Below are positions 35,889 to 44,429 of a DNA stretch of 64,000 bases, piece by piece. The DNA lies in the NCBI GenBank assembly GCA_965222105.1, contig CBDCTQ010000055.1, forward strand, positions 170,422 to 234,421. Reading direction: 5' to 3'. Positions within the stretch are counted from its first letter, which is position 1. The number at the start of each line of letters is the position of its first letter. A program made the position numbers and the translations under genes. The notes below the pieces were generated by a model that did no database searches, was not told the DNA's origin, and saw only the letters and a list, made by a program, of their open reading frames with translations. This DNA is from CALGLS01 sp965222105. GTDB lineage: Bacteria; Bacteroidota; Bacteroidia; Chitinophagales; Saprospiraceae.

Positions 35889-36791
35889 TTAATCGGAAGT
35901 GCGAATGCCAATGGGAGGTTCTTTAAGGCTTGTAGTTAGTTTGGCTCCTGACGAAAGCTCATCTGCATTTCGAATCCAAATGTCTTGTTGGGGAAAGGGA
36001 ATTTCCACTTTATTTTGGCGAAAAGCCACGAATATTTTAAACCGCAACTGACTTTTGATGGCTTCTATCTGTAGGTAATCGGTACTGTAAAAGTAGACGG
36101 AAAAATCGAGTGCTGAATCGCCAAAATTTTGGAATTGCACTTCCGGCCTGGGGTCTGCCAATACGCCTTGTTGGCTAACGGCCTCTTGAAGCAATAGCTT
36201 TTCAACCTGGGTCACATCGGAGTTGTACGACACGCCCACTTCCACTTTAAAGCGGGTGGGGACGTCGGTATGGCTCCAGTTGATGACATTATCGGTCACG
36301 AGTTTGCTATTGGGAATGATGATGGAAGTTTGGTCGCGGGTTTCTACTTTGGAGGTACGCAGTCCGATCTGTGTGACTTTTCCCACGATGCCGTCTACCA
36401 GTACCATATCGCCGACGGCTACCGTGCCTTCGAATAACAATATGATCCCGGACACCAGGTCGTTGAAGGTCTGCTGCAGTCCCATACCCAGGCCGACGAG
36501 CAATGCTGCCGATCCCGCCCAGATCACGGAGAGGTGTATGCCGATGCTTTGTAGGGCCATGAGGATACCGAGGGTGTAAAGGAAGTATTTTACAAACTGC
36601 TGAAGGGCATATCGCCTACCCACGTCCACTTGTTTTTTGCGGGCCACCGCGCCGATGAAGTAGCGGTTGATGAACCACACCCCCATCCGGGTAAAGAAGA
36701 GGATGCCCGACAAGACGATCAGGTTCCAGAGGTTGAGGTGGAAATGACCTACGCTGAAGAAGTTGTATTCAAGGATTTCTGTAAAGCTCAT
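35889..36791 (-). CDS. MscS-family mechanosensitive channel
   Basis: 300 aa from the ATG at 36791 (MSFTEILEYNFFSVG); a longer frame upstream reads into a terminator and is rejected. Membrane helices at ~20-40, 60-80 and the pore helix LSVIWAGSAALLVGLGMGLQQTFNDLVSGIILLFE, typical of MscS. The beta domain (VAVGDMVLVDGIVGKVTQIGLRTSKVETRDQTSIIIPNSKLVTDNVINWS) and the alpha/beta vestibule follow. It releases solutes on membrane tension after osmotic downshift. It converges with the giant adhesin gene. Confidence 0.92.
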   Translation of the reverse strand: MSFTEILEYNFFSVGHFHLNLWNLIVLSGILFFTRMGVWFINRYFIGAVARKKQVDVGRRYALQQFVKYFLYTLGILMALQSIGIHLSVIWAGSAALLVGLGMGLQQTFNDLVSGIILLFEGTVAVGDMVLVDGIVGKVTQIGLRTSKVETRDQTSIIIPNSKLVTDNVINWSHTDVPTRFKVEVGVSYNSDVTQVEKLLLQEAVSQQGVLADPRPEVQFQNFGDSALDFSVYFYSTDYLQIEAIKSQLRFKIFVAFRQNKVEIPFPQQDIWIRNADELSSGAKLTTSLKEPPIGIRTSD

Positions 36792-36853
36792 GGGATACTC
36801 AAATTGTTTGTTGATGGAGGGCCTGGAGAGTATAATCAAATATGTTACCAAAC

Positions 36854-36894
36854 AGAAAAGGGCCACAAACAGCGATGTATTGTGGCCCTTTTTT
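36854..36894. terminator. bidirectional terminator
   Basis: Arms AAAAGGGCCACAA (36856-36868) and TTGTGGCCCTTTT (36880-36892) between the SRPBCC gene and the mscS gene, with T runs on both strands. Confidence 0.8.
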
Positions 36895-36923
36895 CAGCCC
36901 GTAAGGGAGCAATTATCATGCGT

Positions 36924-37991
36924 TTATTCCGTAGCAGCTACGGGATTGGGCTCAAAGAAGTAGTAGACTTTGGTCAGCCATTTCTCCGGGTTGGTTTCGG
37001 TGGTCGGGTCGGTGATGTACTCCTCAATGACGGGGTACACGGTGCGGAGGTTGTTGGCTTTCATGTGTTTGTCGATGGCGTTGTGGGCTTTTACAGATTC
37101 ATGATAGTCGCCATAGTAATCAACCAACAATGCTTTAGCGGCGGGTACATTCTGGACGGCCATGTTTTTGGGGTCGTCCAGTGTAGCGGTACCTTTGATG
37201 GGTATGCCGGCTGCCAGGTCGGTGGTTTTGGACTCTTCGTCCCACTTGAAAACCAAGCCACAGGGCTGTCCGGCAATTTCGATATTATTGTCGGCGCAGG
37301 CTTTTGAAATGGCGGTAAAATGTTCGGTGTAATACTCGGCGATGCCCACCATGTCGATGACCTGCCGGACCGACAGATAGGATTTGGCCGGAAAGTCGAT
37401 GGTATTGATGGTGTAGCCATCGACCACGGGCTTTTTGACTTCATTTTCGACCAATGTCTTAAGGTCGGCCAGTCCCTGGTCAAATGCCTTTAGTCCTTCT
37501 TTTCCTTGCTCTGAGTTGGCTGGATCGCTAAATAGCAACATGGCGTTGAAGGGGTAGGGCACGCCAAAGGACATCCCCCAGGTGACTTTGGTGCCTTTTT
37601 CGGCGTCGGCCAGGTCGAACCATCCTACGCCGTTTCCTTCTTGGGGAACGGTGAAGTTTAATTCCGACTCTATTCTATCATTCGGAGTGATGACGGTGAT
37701 CTTTTCAGAGCCAGCGCCCACTTTTGGGTGTTCGCTTTCCCAGGTTGAAACGGCACCTACCGTTCCGTCTTCACCGGTAAGGGTAGTCTTCATGTTCGGA
37801 TCCATTTTATTCCAGGGGTACCAGGCAGCTCGTTTTTCGTGATACTGTAAGTGGGGAAAGATATTGTCTTTCGATGCGTCGATAACGGTATATCGTTCCA
37901 TAGTAGCTTCTTTCGGCGCAAAGAGGCCGAGAACCAAAAAGGCGATGATCGCAAAGAGGACGATCAGCCCCAGGGTTTTAAGGATTTTCAT
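36924..37991 (-). CDS. membrane-anchored SRPBCC + GyrI-like (effector-binding) protein
   Basis: 355 aa from the ATG at 37991. A single N-terminal membrane helix (ILKTLGLIVLFAIIAFLVLGLF) is followed by an SRPBCC/polyketide-cyclase-like domain (ATMERYTVIDASKDNIFPHLQYHEKRAAWYPW ... TKVTWGMSFGVPYPFNAMLL). The second half is a GyrI-like/bacterial effector-binding domain (AKSYLSVRQVIDMVGIAEYYTEHFTAISKACADNN...CGLVFKWDEESKTTDLAAGIPI). Both folds bind small hydrophobic ligands. There is no DNA-binding domain, so it is not a transcription factor itself. Function unknown; similar proteins are frequent in Bacteroidota. Confidence 0.82.
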   Translation of the reverse strand: MKILKTLGLIVLFAIIAFLVLGLFAPKEATMERYTVIDASKDNIFPHLQYHEKRAAWYPWNKMDPNMKTTLTGEDGTVGAVSTWESEHPKVGAGSEKITVITPNDRIESELNFTVPQEGNGVGWFDLADAEKGTKVTWGMSFGVPYPFNAMLLFSDPANSEQGKEGLKAFDQGLADLKTLVENEVKKPVVDGYTINTIDFPAKSYLSVRQVIDMVGIAEYYTEHFTAISKACADNNIEIAGQPCGLVFKWDEESKTTDLAAGIPIKGTATLDDPKNMAVQNVPAAKALLVDYYGDYHESVKAHNAIDKHMKANNLRTVYPVIEEYITDPTTETNPEKWLTKVYYFFEPNPVAATE

Positions 37992-38229
37992 AAAAAATGA
38001 TTTTATTAACAAAAGTTAGGAATAGTTGTATAACTGCGAACTAAGAACATGTCTGAGCAAGCTCTAATCAAAGATACATCAAAAATGTCATGGGGAAAAA
38101 ATAAATCAGCAATTTTTTTGACAAAAACAAAAAAAATTGTGTGATTATGTGGGTGAGGTCACGGTGATTTTACAGACAGGTGTGTACAAAGAACGCAATG
38201 GGTGGGGAAATTGCTGTGGGGTTGGAACG

Positions 38230-38270
38230 AAAAATGCGCTTCCGGTCTTTTTCCTTGGAAGCGCATTTTT
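38230..38270. terminator. terminator after the DUF3078 gene
   Basis: Arms AAAAATGCGCTTCC (38230-38243) and GGAAGCGCATTTTT (38257-38270), perfect over 14 bp, 18 bp after the stop codon of the minus-strand gene. Confidence 0.85.
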
Positions 38271-38287
38271 CATCATTAACAGGTCGG

Positions 38288-39343
38288 TCAAAGTGTATAA
38301 GTCAGGCCGATCAGCCAGTAAGACTGGAGTGGGCTGTCTTTTTCGATGGTGACGTCGGAGGGGATGTTTTCCGTAAAGTTGGTATCGTTAAATAGTTCGT
38401 CCAAACCATCAAAGGTGGCTTTGGAATCGAGCAGGGTTTGATCGAAGATGAGGTTTCCGTCGGCGTCTGCCTCGTTGGTGATCAGGTCGCGAATAGTGCC
38501 GAGGTGTTCCTGTCGGTTGCCTCTCAGGCCGAACTCAAACCCTATTCCGATGCCTTTCCAGGCGGTGAATCCGAAGCCGTTGATCCAGGTCCAGTTGGAG
38601 AGGTTTTCGGCGTCTTTATAGGAGATGAAAGCGGAGAGGTTGGAGCGCCAGCTTACGCCGTTGAGTACGGCTAGTTTGCGGGTGTAGTCGGCTACTATTT
38701 TACAGCCCAGGGAGGAGGTGTAGGCCACGTCGTCGTCGGCGAACACAAAGTTGTAATTGAGTGGGTGGAACACCACGACCAGATCGGTGATGGGTGTCCA
38801 GGTAGCTCCCACGCCGATGTCGAAGTATCCGGGGTTGTTGAAGTTGGAAAGTAACGTGGTGCGGTATTCACCGAGGGTAGAGATGGCCCATTTTTCGGTG
38901 AGTTTGTATCCGAACAAAGAGGTAGCGACGATGGCGTCGGTTGTTTTTTCGTAGTCATTGTCGTCTCTTTGTTCTCTATTTTGCGCCAGCTTGGTCCATC
39001 CGAGGTTGAGGTTGCCGGAGTTGCGCCAGAAGTATTTTTCGCGGTCGAGGTTGGCAAAGGCGTTGAGGCCCAGGCCGATGATGCTGGTAAAGGTGTTGGC
39101 GTCGGTATTGCCGCGGCCCAGCCAGTTGTTGAATTGAGAGGCGTTGAAGCCGATGGTACCAAAGGAACCAAATTTCCATCCGGGGAATTCAGAGATTTGT
39201 TTGGCCAGTGCGTCCACCTCTCCCTGGAGGGCGGCGATCTCTGCTTCTTTCTCTGCTTTTTGGGTTTTCAGTTCTTCCACTGTTTGGGCGTTCAGCCCCC
39301 ATCCAAATAATAAAATAAGGGCTGTCAGGAATGAAAATTTCAT
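38288..39343 (-). CDS. DUF3078 outer-membrane beta-barrel protein
   Basis: 351 aa from the ATG at 39343. Signal peptide FSFLTALILLFGWGLNAQ, a short coiled coil (VEELKTQKAEKEAEIAALQGEVDALAKQI), then a barrel with typical DUF3078 features: GTIGFNASQFNNWLGRGNTDANTFT, NLNLGWTKLAQNREQRDDNDYEKTTD, FSLFGYKLTEKW-like strands and a C-terminal aromatic strand (YWLIGLTYTL). The coiled coil at the N-terminus could reach peptidoglycan or trimerise. It is the last gene of a four-gene run with an ECF sigma factor, a small protein and an MscS channel, so envelope-stress control is plausible. Confidence 0.83.
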   Translation of the reverse strand: MKFSFLTALILLFGWGLNAQTVEELKTQKAEKEAEIAALQGEVDALAKQISEFPGWKFGSFGTIGFNASQFNNWLGRGNTDANTFTSIIGLGLNAFANLDREKYFWRNSGNLNLGWTKLAQNREQRDDNDYEKTTDAIVATSLFGYKLTEKWAISTLGEYRTTLLSNFNNPGYFDIGVGATWTPITDLVVVFHPLNYNFVFADDDVAYTSSLGCKIVADYTRKLAVLNGVSWRSNLSAFISYKDAENLSNWTWINGFGFTAWKGIGIGFEFGLRGNRQEHLGTIRDLITNEADADGNLIFDQTLLDSKATFDGLDELFNDTNFTENIPSDVTIEKDSPLQSYWLIGLTYTL

Positions 39344-39391
39344 AGTTATTATTTTATGTTTTTGTGAATTAATGAGTTTTTGATTTAACAT

Positions 39392-40213
39392 TTAGGTATC
39401 GAACAATTCGACATTTTCACTGGTGAGTTTGTGGAGTGGGATGATCATTTTGCGATTGTCGCCAGACTGAAGGGTCAGGGAGGTGCCGCTCATTTCGATG
39501 ATGGTTCCCTGGAATCCGTTTATGGAAATGACATCTCCCACTTTGAATTTTCCCTTGCTGTAAAACGAGGCGAGAAAATTGGCCATCATCTCTTTAGAGG
39601 CCAGGCCGTATCCGATGGCAAAAGCCAGGACGCTTCCCCCGACGATGTACGAGAGGTTGGTTTCGATGAAGTCGGCTTCTACGCCCAATTGTTTGATGGC
39701 GGTGACGAGGGTCATCAGGAAAATAAAGTAGAATACGATGTTGCCCAGTATTTTAAAAGAGGGGATGCCCATGGACTGCATCGCCGTTTGGACAATGTTT
39801 TTGATGAAGTTGGACAAGAGCAGTCCGAGGAACAGCACGATGATGGCGGCAAACACATTGGGTATGTAGGTGATGATGTCACTGACCAGTTGGGTAACCG
39901 GTGAGATGTTCAATATTTCGGTAGCAACCACTGCAAATACGAGCAAGACGACATAGTACAATAGCTTGGAAAACACCGTGCTGGGCACAACGTTGTACCT
40001 GGATCGGGAGATGAAATCGATGTCGTTGAGTTGCTCTGCAAGGGCGTCTATCTGTAAGGACCGGAGGAGCCTTTTGACGATGTAGGCAAACACTTTGGCG
40101 ATGAACCATCCCACCAAAAAGATGAGTAAGGCTCCGAGGACGTTGGGGACTACTGCGAGAAAATTGTACAACAGCTTGGTGAGAATCTCTACAATTCGGT
40201 CAAGAAAGTTCAT
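39392..40213 (-). CDS. MscS-family mechanosensitive channel (small, with three extra N-terminal helices)
   Basis: 273 aa. Membrane segments at ~15-40, ~70-95, ~105-130 and the pore-lining region (ADFIETNLSYIVGGSVLAFAIGYGLASKEMMANFLASFY). The beta domain is KFKVGDVISINGFQGTIIEMSGTSLTLQSGDNRKMIIPLHKLTSENVELFDT, after which the protein stops, so it lacks the C-terminal alpha/beta vestibule of MscS. Such conserved TM-helix proteins with short C-termini are common in marine Bacteroidota. It follows the small gene by 83 bp. Confidence 0.88.
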   Translation of the reverse strand: MNFLDRIVEILTKLLYNFLAVVPNVLGALLIFLVGWFIAKVFAYIVKRLLRSLQIDALAEQLNDIDFISRSRYNVVPSTVFSKLLYYVVLLVFAVVATEILNISPVTQLVSDIITYIPNVFAAIIVLFLGLLLSNFIKNIVQTAMQSMGIPSFKILGNIVFYFIFLMTLVTAIKQLGVEADFIETNLSYIVGGSVLAFAIGYGLASKEMMANFLASFYSKGKFKVGDVISINGFQGTIIEMSGTSLTLQSGDNRKMIIPLHKLTSENVELFDT

Positions 40214-40296
40214 ATAGTATTGTTGGTGGGGTATTCCTCAGCTCGAAAATCTTATCAAAAGAGTTGAAACCGTTCTTCCCCTGGGGTTATGTAATT

Positions 40297-40572
40297 CTAA
40301 TCGGATTTTTCGTCAGTGTTGTTTTGTTTGGTACCTGCTCCGGGTGGCTGCTCATCGTCTTTTTTTCCACCGACCAAAGATATAAACAAGTCCAATACTC
40401 TGGGTAGATACAGCTCCAAAATATTTCCAACAAATCCAAACAGGCGGACGTTGTTGGTCACCCCCATTTCGATGCGGGGTTCGATGTCGGGATTATCTTC
40501 GAAATACTCCTTTATTTGTTCTTCCTCCAGTTTTTTAAAACTGTTTTTTTCTTCTAAAGACATTACTTTCAT
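40297..40572 (-). CDS. small protein of unknown function
   Basis: 91 aa, starting 3 bp after the sigma-factor stop codon. The first half is strongly acidic and helical (LEEKNSFKKLEEEQIKEYFEDNPDIEP), then a hydrophobic stretch (RLFGFVGNILELYLPRVLDLFISLVGG) and an unstructured charged end. The hydrophobic part may bind a membrane or another helix. The tight link to the sigma gene suggests a role in its regulation (anti-sigma-like), but I see no ASD/zinc motif, so this is speculation. Confidence 0.75.
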   Translation of the reverse strand: MKVMSLEEKNSFKKLEEEQIKEYFEDNPDIEPRIEMGVTNNVRLFGFVGNILELYLPRVLDLFISLVGGKKDDEQPPGAGTKQNNTDEKSD

Positions 40573-40575
40573 CGT

Positions 40576-41181
40576 TTACTGTATTTCTGGAAAAATATCC
40601 TTATAAATTTTTTGGGCTTTGTGTTTTGCTCGTTTTATTTTCATTTTTACGGCGCTGTCTGTTTTTCCCAGGGTTTGGGCGATCTCTTTGATCTGCATTT
40701 CGTCCTGGTATTTCATTAGCAGAATAGCCCGATCGTCGGCAGGTAGTCGTTTCAGAACTTCTTTGAGGCGACCTACTTCCATTTCCAACAATTCATTGTC
40801 GGGTATTTCTTCCTGGATATCGGGGAGGTTGTCGTTTTCATCGGTAAACAGGTTGGTTTCTTTCTTTTTCCGCCGCAGATAGTCGATGCAATAATTGTAA
40901 GTGATCGAGTATATCCAGGTTGAAAATTTGGAGCGTTGGTTGAATTTGGCCAGGTTGAGGTAAATTTTTATGAAAATTTCCTGGGTGGCATCGATCGCTT
41001 TGTTCTCATCCTTCAGCATGGAGATACACTTACTGTACACCTTTTGTACATATCGACGATATAGTTGGTCGAAATGATCCTGCTCCCTGGTGGCCAGATA
41101 ACTGTCTATCAGATGCCTGTCCAGTTCGTCAGGACTGGGAGTGTTGCCGACCCTATTGCTTTCTTTAGAAGGGGAATTCAA
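40576..41181 (-). CDS. ECF-type RNA polymerase sigma factor
   Basis: 201 aa. Region 2: FDQLYRRYVQKVYSKCISMLKDENKAIDATQEIFIKIYLNLAKFNQRSKFSTWIYSITYNYCIDYLRR. Region 4: LKRLPADDRAILLMKYQDEMQIKEIAQTLGKTDSAVKMKIKRAKHKAQKIY. The linker of ~40 acidic residues (DENDNLPDIQEEIPDNELLEME) is typical for Bacteroidota sigma-70 factors. It leads the run sigma-91-aa protein-MscS-DUF3078. No transmembrane anti-sigma gene is next to it. A TACATTTG box lies 39 bp upstream. Confidence 0.93.
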   Translation of the reverse strand: MNSPSKESNRVGNTPSPDELDRHLIDSYLATREQDHFDQLYRRYVQKVYSKCISMLKDENKAIDATQEIFIKIYLNLAKFNQRSKFSTWIYSITYNYCIDYLRRKKKETNLFTDENDNLPDIQEEIPDNELLEMEVGRLKEVLKRLPADDRAILLMKYQDEMQIKEIAQTLGKTDSAVKMKIKRAKHKAQKIYKDIFPEIQ

Positions 41182-41523
41182 TGCGCTGGATTATTCTTGA
41201 TTTACCGGTTAATAAGCCGCAAATGTAACGAAAGTTTAGATAACCGTGTCAATCTGTTGTAGCACCTGTATGCATTCTTCATTCCACTAAAAACTACAAA
41301 ATGATTCATCGTTGATTGTTCAAAGTAGAGCCTTCGCTCTGATGCTGTCATTTAGACGCTTATTTCTGAAAAAGACACACATTTCTGGAAAAACTTTATC
41401 GGTGGGCTCACAAATCCTTTTATTTTTACGGCGGGTTAGGTTCGCTCCAATAATAAACGCCATTTTTTGAGCTTTTCTAATTGCCTGCTTTCGCAAAACG
41501 CGCTTTCATTCATCCCAACAACT
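41182..41523. other. divergent promoter region between sigma factor and M28 peptidase
   Basis: The minus-strand promoter at 41220-41252 is described separately. On the plus strand only weak matches (TATTTTTA near 41409) are seen before the M28 gene. I see no repeat or gene in it. Confidence 0.4.
41220..41252 (-). promoter_or_regulatory. promoter for the ECF sigma operon
   Basis: On the minus strand TTG (41250-41252), 22-bp spacer, TACATTTG (41220-41227). The ATG is 39 bp after the -7 box. Confidence 0.55.
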
Positions 41524-42972
41524 ATGGCTGCAAACTACATTTCCACCTTTTTTAAGTATTCTTCTTTTGTCACCGAATTGTTCATTTTGACGGCCTTCCT
41601 TTCTACGTCAATTTGGACAGTTCCTACTCTTTCCGCCCAATCAACCGATCAGGATAAGGACGCCTTCTTCATTCGCAACATCTACGACGAAGCGCTCACC
41701 AATGGCAACTGTTACCACTGGTTGCACCACCTCACCACCCAGATCGGGGGCCGTCTGGCCGGATCGCCTCAAGCCGCCGCTGCCGTGGCCTACACCCAAC
41801 AAATGCTCGACACACTGGGCTTGGACGAGGTCAGACTTCAGCCCTGCACCGTGCCTCACTGGGTGCGGGGCGATGAGGAGCAGGTGCGGATTGTAAACAG
41901 CCGTACCCTGGGCTCAGTCGAACTCAATGCCCTATCCCTAGGCAATTCCGTCGGCACCGGCCCGGGCGGTTTGACGGCCGAAGTCATCGAAGTACATGAC
42001 CTTTCCCAACTGGAAGAACTGGGTCCCACGGCCCTCAAAGGCAAGATCGTCTTTTTCAACCGACCTATGGACCCCACCCAAATACGCACCTTCAATGCCT
42101 ATGGCGGCGCCGTCGATCAGCGGGTTTTCGGGCCCACCGAAGCTGCCAAGCAAGGCGCGGTGGCGGCGATCGTCCGTTCGATGACCACCCGTTTGGACGA
42201 TGTACCCCATACCGGCGTGACTGTTTACCGCGAAGGCAACCTAAAGATCCCTGCACTCGCCATCAGCACCAACGACGCCGAGTTGCTCAGCAGCCTCCTC
42301 CAAAAAGAATCCATCCGTGTATATCTCCGCAACACCTGCCAGACATTTCCCGACAAGGAGTCCTTCAACGTCATTGGAGAGATCAAAGGCTCTACCCATC
42401 CCGATGAGATCATCCTGGTGGGCGGACACCTCGACTCCTGGGACGTCGGTCAAGGCGCCCACGATGATGGCGCCGGATGTGTCCAATCTATGGATGTGTT
42501 GCACCTGCTCCGGCGGATTGGTTACCAACCCAAAAGAACAATCCGGTGCGTCCTTTTTATGAATGAAGAAAACGGCCTTGGAGGCGGATTGGCCTATGCA
42601 GAGGCTTCCAACAAAAAAGGCGAGTACCACCTGGCTGCCATCGAGTCGGATGCCGGTGGATTCACTCCCCGCGGATTTCGCACCGACGCCCACGAATCCG
42701 TTTTCAAAGAAAAACTCAAAAAGGCTACAGAATGGCTACCTTTGCTGGAACCTTATGGGCTCGATATCACCACCGGCGGATCGGGGGCAGATATATCGCC
42801 GCTCAAAAGCCAGAAGGGACTACTGGTGGGCTTTGCGCCCGACTCACAGCGGTATTTCGATTATCATCATACGGCCATCGACACCATTGATGCCGTCAAC
42901 AAACGCGAACTCGAACTGGGTGCCGCTGCCATCACCGCTTTGGTATACCTCATCGACAAATATGGATTATGA
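41524..42972 (+). CDS. M28 family aminopeptidase with PA domain
   Basis: 482 aa from the ATG at 41524. Signal peptide ending VPTLSAQ. A PA (protease-associated) insert (~130-260: LTAEVIEVHDLSQLEELGPTALKGKIVFFNRP...AVAAIVRSMTTRLDDVPHTG) precedes the M28 catalytic part. Zinc ligands and catalytic residues are visible in VGGHLDSWDVGQGAHDDGAGC (His, Asp), FMNEENGLGG (Glu-Glu) and AIESDAGGFTP (Asp); the last His is in YFDYHHTAIDT. Probably a periplasmic or secreted aminopeptidase/carboxypeptidase similar to plasma glutamate carboxypeptidase. Its stop overlaps the hpt start by ATGA, so the two are translated together. Confidence 0.92.
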   Translation: MAANYISTFFKYSSFVTELFILTAFLSTSIWTVPTLSAQSTDQDKDAFFIRNIYDEALTNGNCYHWLHHLTTQIGGRLAGSPQAAAAVAYTQQMLDTLGLDEVRLQPCTVPHWVRGDEEQVRIVNSRTLGSVELNALSLGNSVGTGPGGLTAEVIEVHDLSQLEELGPTALKGKIVFFNRPMDPTQIRTFNAYGGAVDQRVFGPTEAAKQGAVAAIVRSMTTRLDDVPHTGVTVYREGNLKIPALAISTNDAELLSSLLQKESIRVYLRNTCQTFPDKESFNVIGEIKGSTHPDEIILVGGHLDSWDVGQGAHDDGAGCVQSMDVLHLLRRIGYQPKRTIRCVLFMNEENGLGGGLAYAEASNKKGEYHLAAIESDAGGFTPRGFRTDAHESVFKEKLKKATEWLPLLEPYGLDITTGGSGADISPLKSQKGLLVGFAPDSQRYFDYHHTAIDTIDAVNKRELELGAAAITALVYLIDKYGL

Positions 42973-43532
42973 TGGACACAACAGATAAGCCCCGGCTGGT
43001 TCGGGCACACGACCTTGCGTTTCAACCCTTTATCACAGCAGAAGCCATTGCCGGAAGGGTAGCGGAGTTGGGAGCGGTGCTTTCGCAAAAATACAAGGGC
43101 AAGACGCCGCTGATGATAGCCATTCTGAATGGCTCCTTCATCTTTGCAGCCGACCTGATGCGGGCCTGCACAATGGACTGCGAGATATCCTTCGTCAAAC
43201 TGTCTTCCTACCAGGGGCTGGGCACCACCGGCAAGATCGTCGACATCATCGGGCTGAACGAAAATGTGCAAGGGCGCGACATCATCGTGGTGGAAGACAT
43301 CATCGACACGGGCAACACCATGACCCATTTTCTGAAAACGATGACTACCCTCGAACCGGCCTCGGTGACGGTGGTCACCCTACTGCTGAAATCGGAAGTG
43401 TTTGGCGACCAATTCCCCATAGACCATGTGGGGTTCGACATCCCCAATAAATTCGTCATTGGATACGGGCTGGATTACAATGGGCTGGGGCGCCATTTTC
43501 CGGACATTTACCAGTTGCACCAGCCGGGGTGA
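42969..43532 (+). CDS. hpt: hypoxanthine phosphoribosyltransferase
   Basis: 187 aa. It converts hypoxanthine (and guanine) plus PRPP to IMP/GMP for purine salvage. The PRPP motif is VVVEDIIDTGNTM. Other features are MIAILNGSFIFAADLMRAC, VKLSSYQGLGTTGKIV (flexible loop) and VGFDIPNKFVIGYGLDYNGLGRHFPDIY. ATGATG at the start overlaps the M28 stop by 4 bp. An alpha/beta hydrolase gene follows 36 bp later on the same strand. Confidence 0.95.
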   Translation: MMDTTDKPRLVRAHDLAFQPFITAEAIAGRVAELGAVLSQKYKGKTPLMIAILNGSFIFAADLMRACTMDCEISFVKLSSYQGLGTTGKIVDIIGLNENVQGRDIIVVEDIIDTGNTMTHFLKTMTTLEPASVTVVTLLLKSEVFGDQFPIDHVGFDIPNKFVIGYGLDYNGLGRHFPDIYQLHQPG

Positions 43533-43568
43533 AGAAACGCGAAAAATAACGATATTTTGTTGTGACTT

Positions 43569-44396
43569 ATGTGGACTATCATTCTTATCGTCGTTGCTGT
43601 GGTGTATGTGGTACTTATACTGGCTTTTTTCTTTTTCCAACACTTCTTTTTCTTTCGGCCGGAATACCTTCCCCAACACTTCACTTACAAATACCCATTC
43701 CCTTTTGAAGAGATCAACTTCGACATGGAAGATGGGGGGCGGATCAATGGCATTCACTTTGTAGTGCCCAACGCCAGAGGGGTGGTGTTTTACTTTAAGG
43801 GCAATTCGAGAAGCATCAAAGGCTGGGGAAAATTTGCCCGCGATTTTGTCGGCAAGGGCTATGATTTTTTTATGATCGACTATCGGGGATTTGGCAAAAG
43901 CCGTGGCCGACGCACCGAGACCATCCTCTACAACGACGGCCAACACCTCTACCAATGGCTCAAGGAGCGATACCCCGAAGACCAGATCGTGATCTACGGC
44001 CGGTCATTGGGCAGTGGCATCGCCGCCCGCATTGCTTCCTGGAACCAACCCAAAATGCTGATCCTCGACTCGCCTTATTACAGCTTTCTCAAACAGATAC
44101 AGCGGTATGGCTTTATCCTTCCTGTAAGATTATTGTTGAGATACCAAATAAGAACCGACCAGTTCATCAAAAACATCAAATGTCCGGTGTTTTTCATCCA
44201 CGGCAAAAAAGACCGCCTCATCCCATTTAGCGACAGCGTCAAACTGCAAAAACTCATTCCCGACCGGGGCCACCTCTTTCCCATAAAAGAAGGCAGGCAC
44301 AACAACCTGCCTTCTTTTCCCGAATACCACGACCACCTCTATGATCTTTTGAACGACGATGCATTGGTCGATCAGGTGGCTTCGGGGATGGGATAG
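43569..44396 (+). CDS. membrane-anchored alpha/beta hydrolase
   Basis: 275 aa with an N-terminal membrane anchor (TIILIVVAVVYVVLILAFFFF). The fold is of the BEM46/ABHD13 type: GVVFYFKGNSRSIKGWGK, DFFMIDYRGFGKSRGRRTE, then nucleophile S146 (VIYGRSLGSGIA), D215 (HGKKDRLIPF) and H244 (EGRHNNLP). Substrate unknown, perhaps a lipid or acylated protein. A perfect 13-bp terminator-like hairpin (44285-44318) lies inside the gene across the catalytic His, about 78 bp before the stop. Confidence 0.85.
   Translation: MWTIILIVVAVVYVVLILAFFFFQHFFFFRPEYLPQHFTYKYPFPFEEINFDMEDGGRINGIHFVVPNARGVVFYFKGNSRSIKGWGKFARDFVGKGYDFFMIDYRGFGKSRGRRTETILYNDGQHLYQWLKERYPEDQIVIYGRSLGSGIAARIASWNQPKMLILDSPYYSFLKQIQRYGFILPVRLLLRYQIRTDQFIKNIKCPVFFIHGKKDRLIPFSDSVKLQKLIPDRGHLFPIKEGRHNNLPSFPEYHDHLYDLLNDDALVDQVASGMG
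44285..44318. terminator. terminator-like hairpin inside the alpha/beta hydrolase gene
   Basis: Arms AAAAGAAGGCAGG (44285-44297) and CCTGCCTTCTTTT (44306-44318), 8-nt loop, perfect pairing. Read on the minus strand it lies about 110 nt after the protease stop at 44430 and could end that transcript. Confidence 0.55.
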
Positions 44397-44429
44397 AATT
44401 AGCGCATTTTACTGGCAGAGCAATGGCAT

